A stretch of DNA of 54,607 nt from NCBI GenBank assembly GCA_029907515.1, contig JARYLT010000011.1:1-54607 (forward strand). The letters run 5' to 3'. A program made the translations under genes and the position numbers. Positions 53,432 to 54,607 of the stretch are shown here, piece after piece; the stretch's first letter is position 1, and each line of letters begins with the position of its first letter. The stretch is from Spirochaetota bacterium. GTDB lineage: Bacteria > Spirochaetota > UBA4802 > UB4802. The notes beneath the pieces were generated by a model, which had not been told where the DNA came from, did no database searches, and saw only the letters and a program-made list of their open reading frames with translations.

Positions 53432-54607
53432 ATGGATATTCATTCTGTCATACATACTGTGTTTTCCAGCGGCATGCTGGCAAACTATATCCATGATTTT
53501 GAGTATCGTGCCATTCAGGAACAGATGGCAACTGCTATTGCCCGCTCATGGTATGATGAAAAACACATTGTCATTGAAGCGGGGACTGGTACAGGCAAAA
53601 CGTTTGGGTATTTACTTCCTGCTGCCCTGTTTGCGCTCTATGAAGATGTTAAAGTGGCGATAGTTACTGAAACAAAGGCTCTGCAGCAGCAATTGATTGT
53701 AAAAGATTTGCCTGTGGTTGCTTCAATACTAAAAAACATAACCGATAGTTCCCTGGAATATGCCCTGTGCCTGGGAAGTGCCAATTACCCCTGCTTCCGC
53801 AGGTTGCAACATGCAATTGATACTGGAAGTTTTGATAAAAAATTTGCTGGTGAAATAGCAAATCTGCAAAAGCTTTTAAAGAAAAATCACACTCTAACAC
53901 GCTTTGATGTTCAGCTACCTGATGCTCTGTGGAATACAATCTGCCGTGAATCGGAATTATGCTCAATGAATACATGCAGGTATAAAAGCACCTGCTCATA
54001 TATGGAAGCGCGAAAACAGTGGCAGAAGGCACATATTCTTGTCATGAATCATTATCTCTTTTTTTCAAATATTGCTGCGTCAAAGTCGCTGGTGCCGGAT
54101 TGTAAGGCGGTGGTATTTGACGAAGCACATTCTCTGGAAAGGATTGCGTCAGGTCAGTTAGGCTTTTCTATAAACAGCCAGCATCTTATAGAAACGCTGG
54201 AACACATGATACAAAGAAAAAAAGGTGCATCACTGGTAGAGAGGTGGCTACCCCACAGCCTGCATCAGGATGCTATAGAAGTATTTGACAATGCATTGCG
54301 ACAGGTTCACGTATGCAAATCTGTCTGTAATGATATGATACAGGATTTGCAGACACTAAGACTTAGAAGTCCTTTAAAACAATGCCTGCCATTACTGAAA
54401 GCTCTGGAAGAGATTATTGGTGTACTTGAAAAAGTGGAATCCGAAAAACTTGATGAAGACATGCGCCTGGAATATGAATATCGCAAAAGCATTATTATGA
54501 ATACATGCAAAGATTTAGGCATGATTGTATTTATGGATGATGATAGCTACGTTTACTGGCTGGAAAAGGAAAAAAATGCTCAGGGAACGGTGACCATGTG
54601 CGGCCAG
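53432..54607 (+). CDS. DinG/XPD-type DNA helicase, 5' part (runs off window)
   Basis: An open frame of 392 codons reaches the right edge without a stop. EAGTGTGKT near residue 50 (Walker A), EYRAIQEQM before it (Q-like motif), and VVFDEAH near residue 229 (DEAH box). A group of Cys between about residues 112 and 190 (CLGSANYPC, CRESELC, CSMNTC, CRYKSTC) matches the [4Fe-4S] domain of the XPD/DinG family. It unwinds damaged or structured DNA. The motor domain 2 lies outside the window. ATG 53432 has only a weak ribosome site. Two ARCTATCG words occur early in the gene. Confidence 0.9.
   Translation, partial: MDIHSVIHTVFSSGMLANYIHDFEYRAIQEQMATAIARSWYDEKHIVIEAGTGTGKTFGYLLPAALFALYEDVKVAIVTETKALQQQLIVKDLPVVASILKNITDSSLEYALCLGSANYPCFRRLQHAIDTGSFDKKFAGEIANLQKLLKKNHTLTRFDVQLPDALWNTICRESELCSMNTCRYKSTCSYMEARKQWQKAHILVMNHYLFFSNIAASKSLVPDCKAVVFDEAHSLERIASGQLGFSINSQHLIETLEHMIQRKKGASLVERWLPHSLHQDAIEVFDNALRQVHVCKSVCNDMIQDLQTLRLRSPLKQCLPLLKALEEIIGVLEKVESEKLDEDMRLEYEYRKSIIMNTCKDLGMIVFMDDDSYVYWLEKEKNAQGTVTMCGQ

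Noticed and set aside
1-54607. CRISPR arrays, rRNA or tRNA genes, complete insertion sequences, prophage genes
   Set aside because: I saw no regularly spaced repeats, conserved RNA segments, transposase or phage structural genes on either strand.

Overview
The window is AT-rich bacterial chromosome (roughly 37-38% G+C by eye). It looks like a spirochaete. Three features point there: a radical SAM/SPASM protein of the kind I know as spiro-SPASM (28473-29972), a very long coiled-coil protein with an N-terminal membrane anchor of the SpiroCoCo type (43043-45463), and two receptors with the 7TMR-DISM sensor found in Leptospira-like genomes. Lipoproteins, outer-membrane barrels and a SurA-like chaperone show a two-membrane envelope. 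I cannot name the genus.

Layout. Bases 1-957 hold no clear gene but a pile-up of at least five short dispersed repeat types. From 958 to 8.8 kb come an EamA-type transporter, a small Cys-rich protein behind a textbook sigma-54 promoter, an orphan oligopeptide-type ABC ATPase, a degenerate phosphoesterase-like lipoprotein, an acyl-CoA synthetase, a YibE/F membrane protein, a SagB-type nitroreductase and a DUF2892 protein. From 9.3 to 21.4 kb: a 7TMR-DISM phosphatase, a UAP1-like pyrophosphorylase overlapping argB, three tandem outer-membrane barrel paralogues, an aminotransferase, a GlpX-family protein lacking most metal ligands, a secreted beta-propeller-like protein and a LysM lipoprotein. 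From 21.9 to 24.9 kb: a 7TMR-DISM chemoreceptor and an HNH nuclease.

A tight seven-gene minus-strand operon runs from 33.3 to 24.9 kb: cimA, murI, a PpiC/SurA isomerase, spiro-SPASM, an SpsF-like nucleotidyltransferase, an SpsG/PseG-like protein and an aconitase. It ends in an intrinsic terminator buried in the convergent HNH gene. From 33.6 to 42.0 kb come a PAS/HATPase membrane regulator, a Nudix hydrolase, a PlsC-alpha/beta hydrolase fusion, and a dedA-lon-outer-membrane-protein group. From 42.5 to the right edge come a lipoprotein, SpiroCoCo, a 3D-domain protein, a Na/Pi cotransporter with PhoU domain, a giant membrane/SpeE-like/TPR fusion, a DUF4234 protein, a zinc-ribbon/DUF4389 protein and a DinG/XPD-type helicase cut by the window edge.

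Most notable: (1) the word ARCTATCG(C) is strongly over-represented on both strands and sits almost entirely inside genes in several reading frames, so selection seems to act on the DNA word. (2) The N-terminal domain of spiro-SPASM looks like a degenerate copy of the SpsF-like enzyme encoded next to it, suggesting a spirochaete glycan or nucleotide-sugar system. (3) The GlpX homologue has lost four of five metal ligands. (4) GGGGTCAG-type and other palindromic repeats are used as gene ends and spacer sequence.
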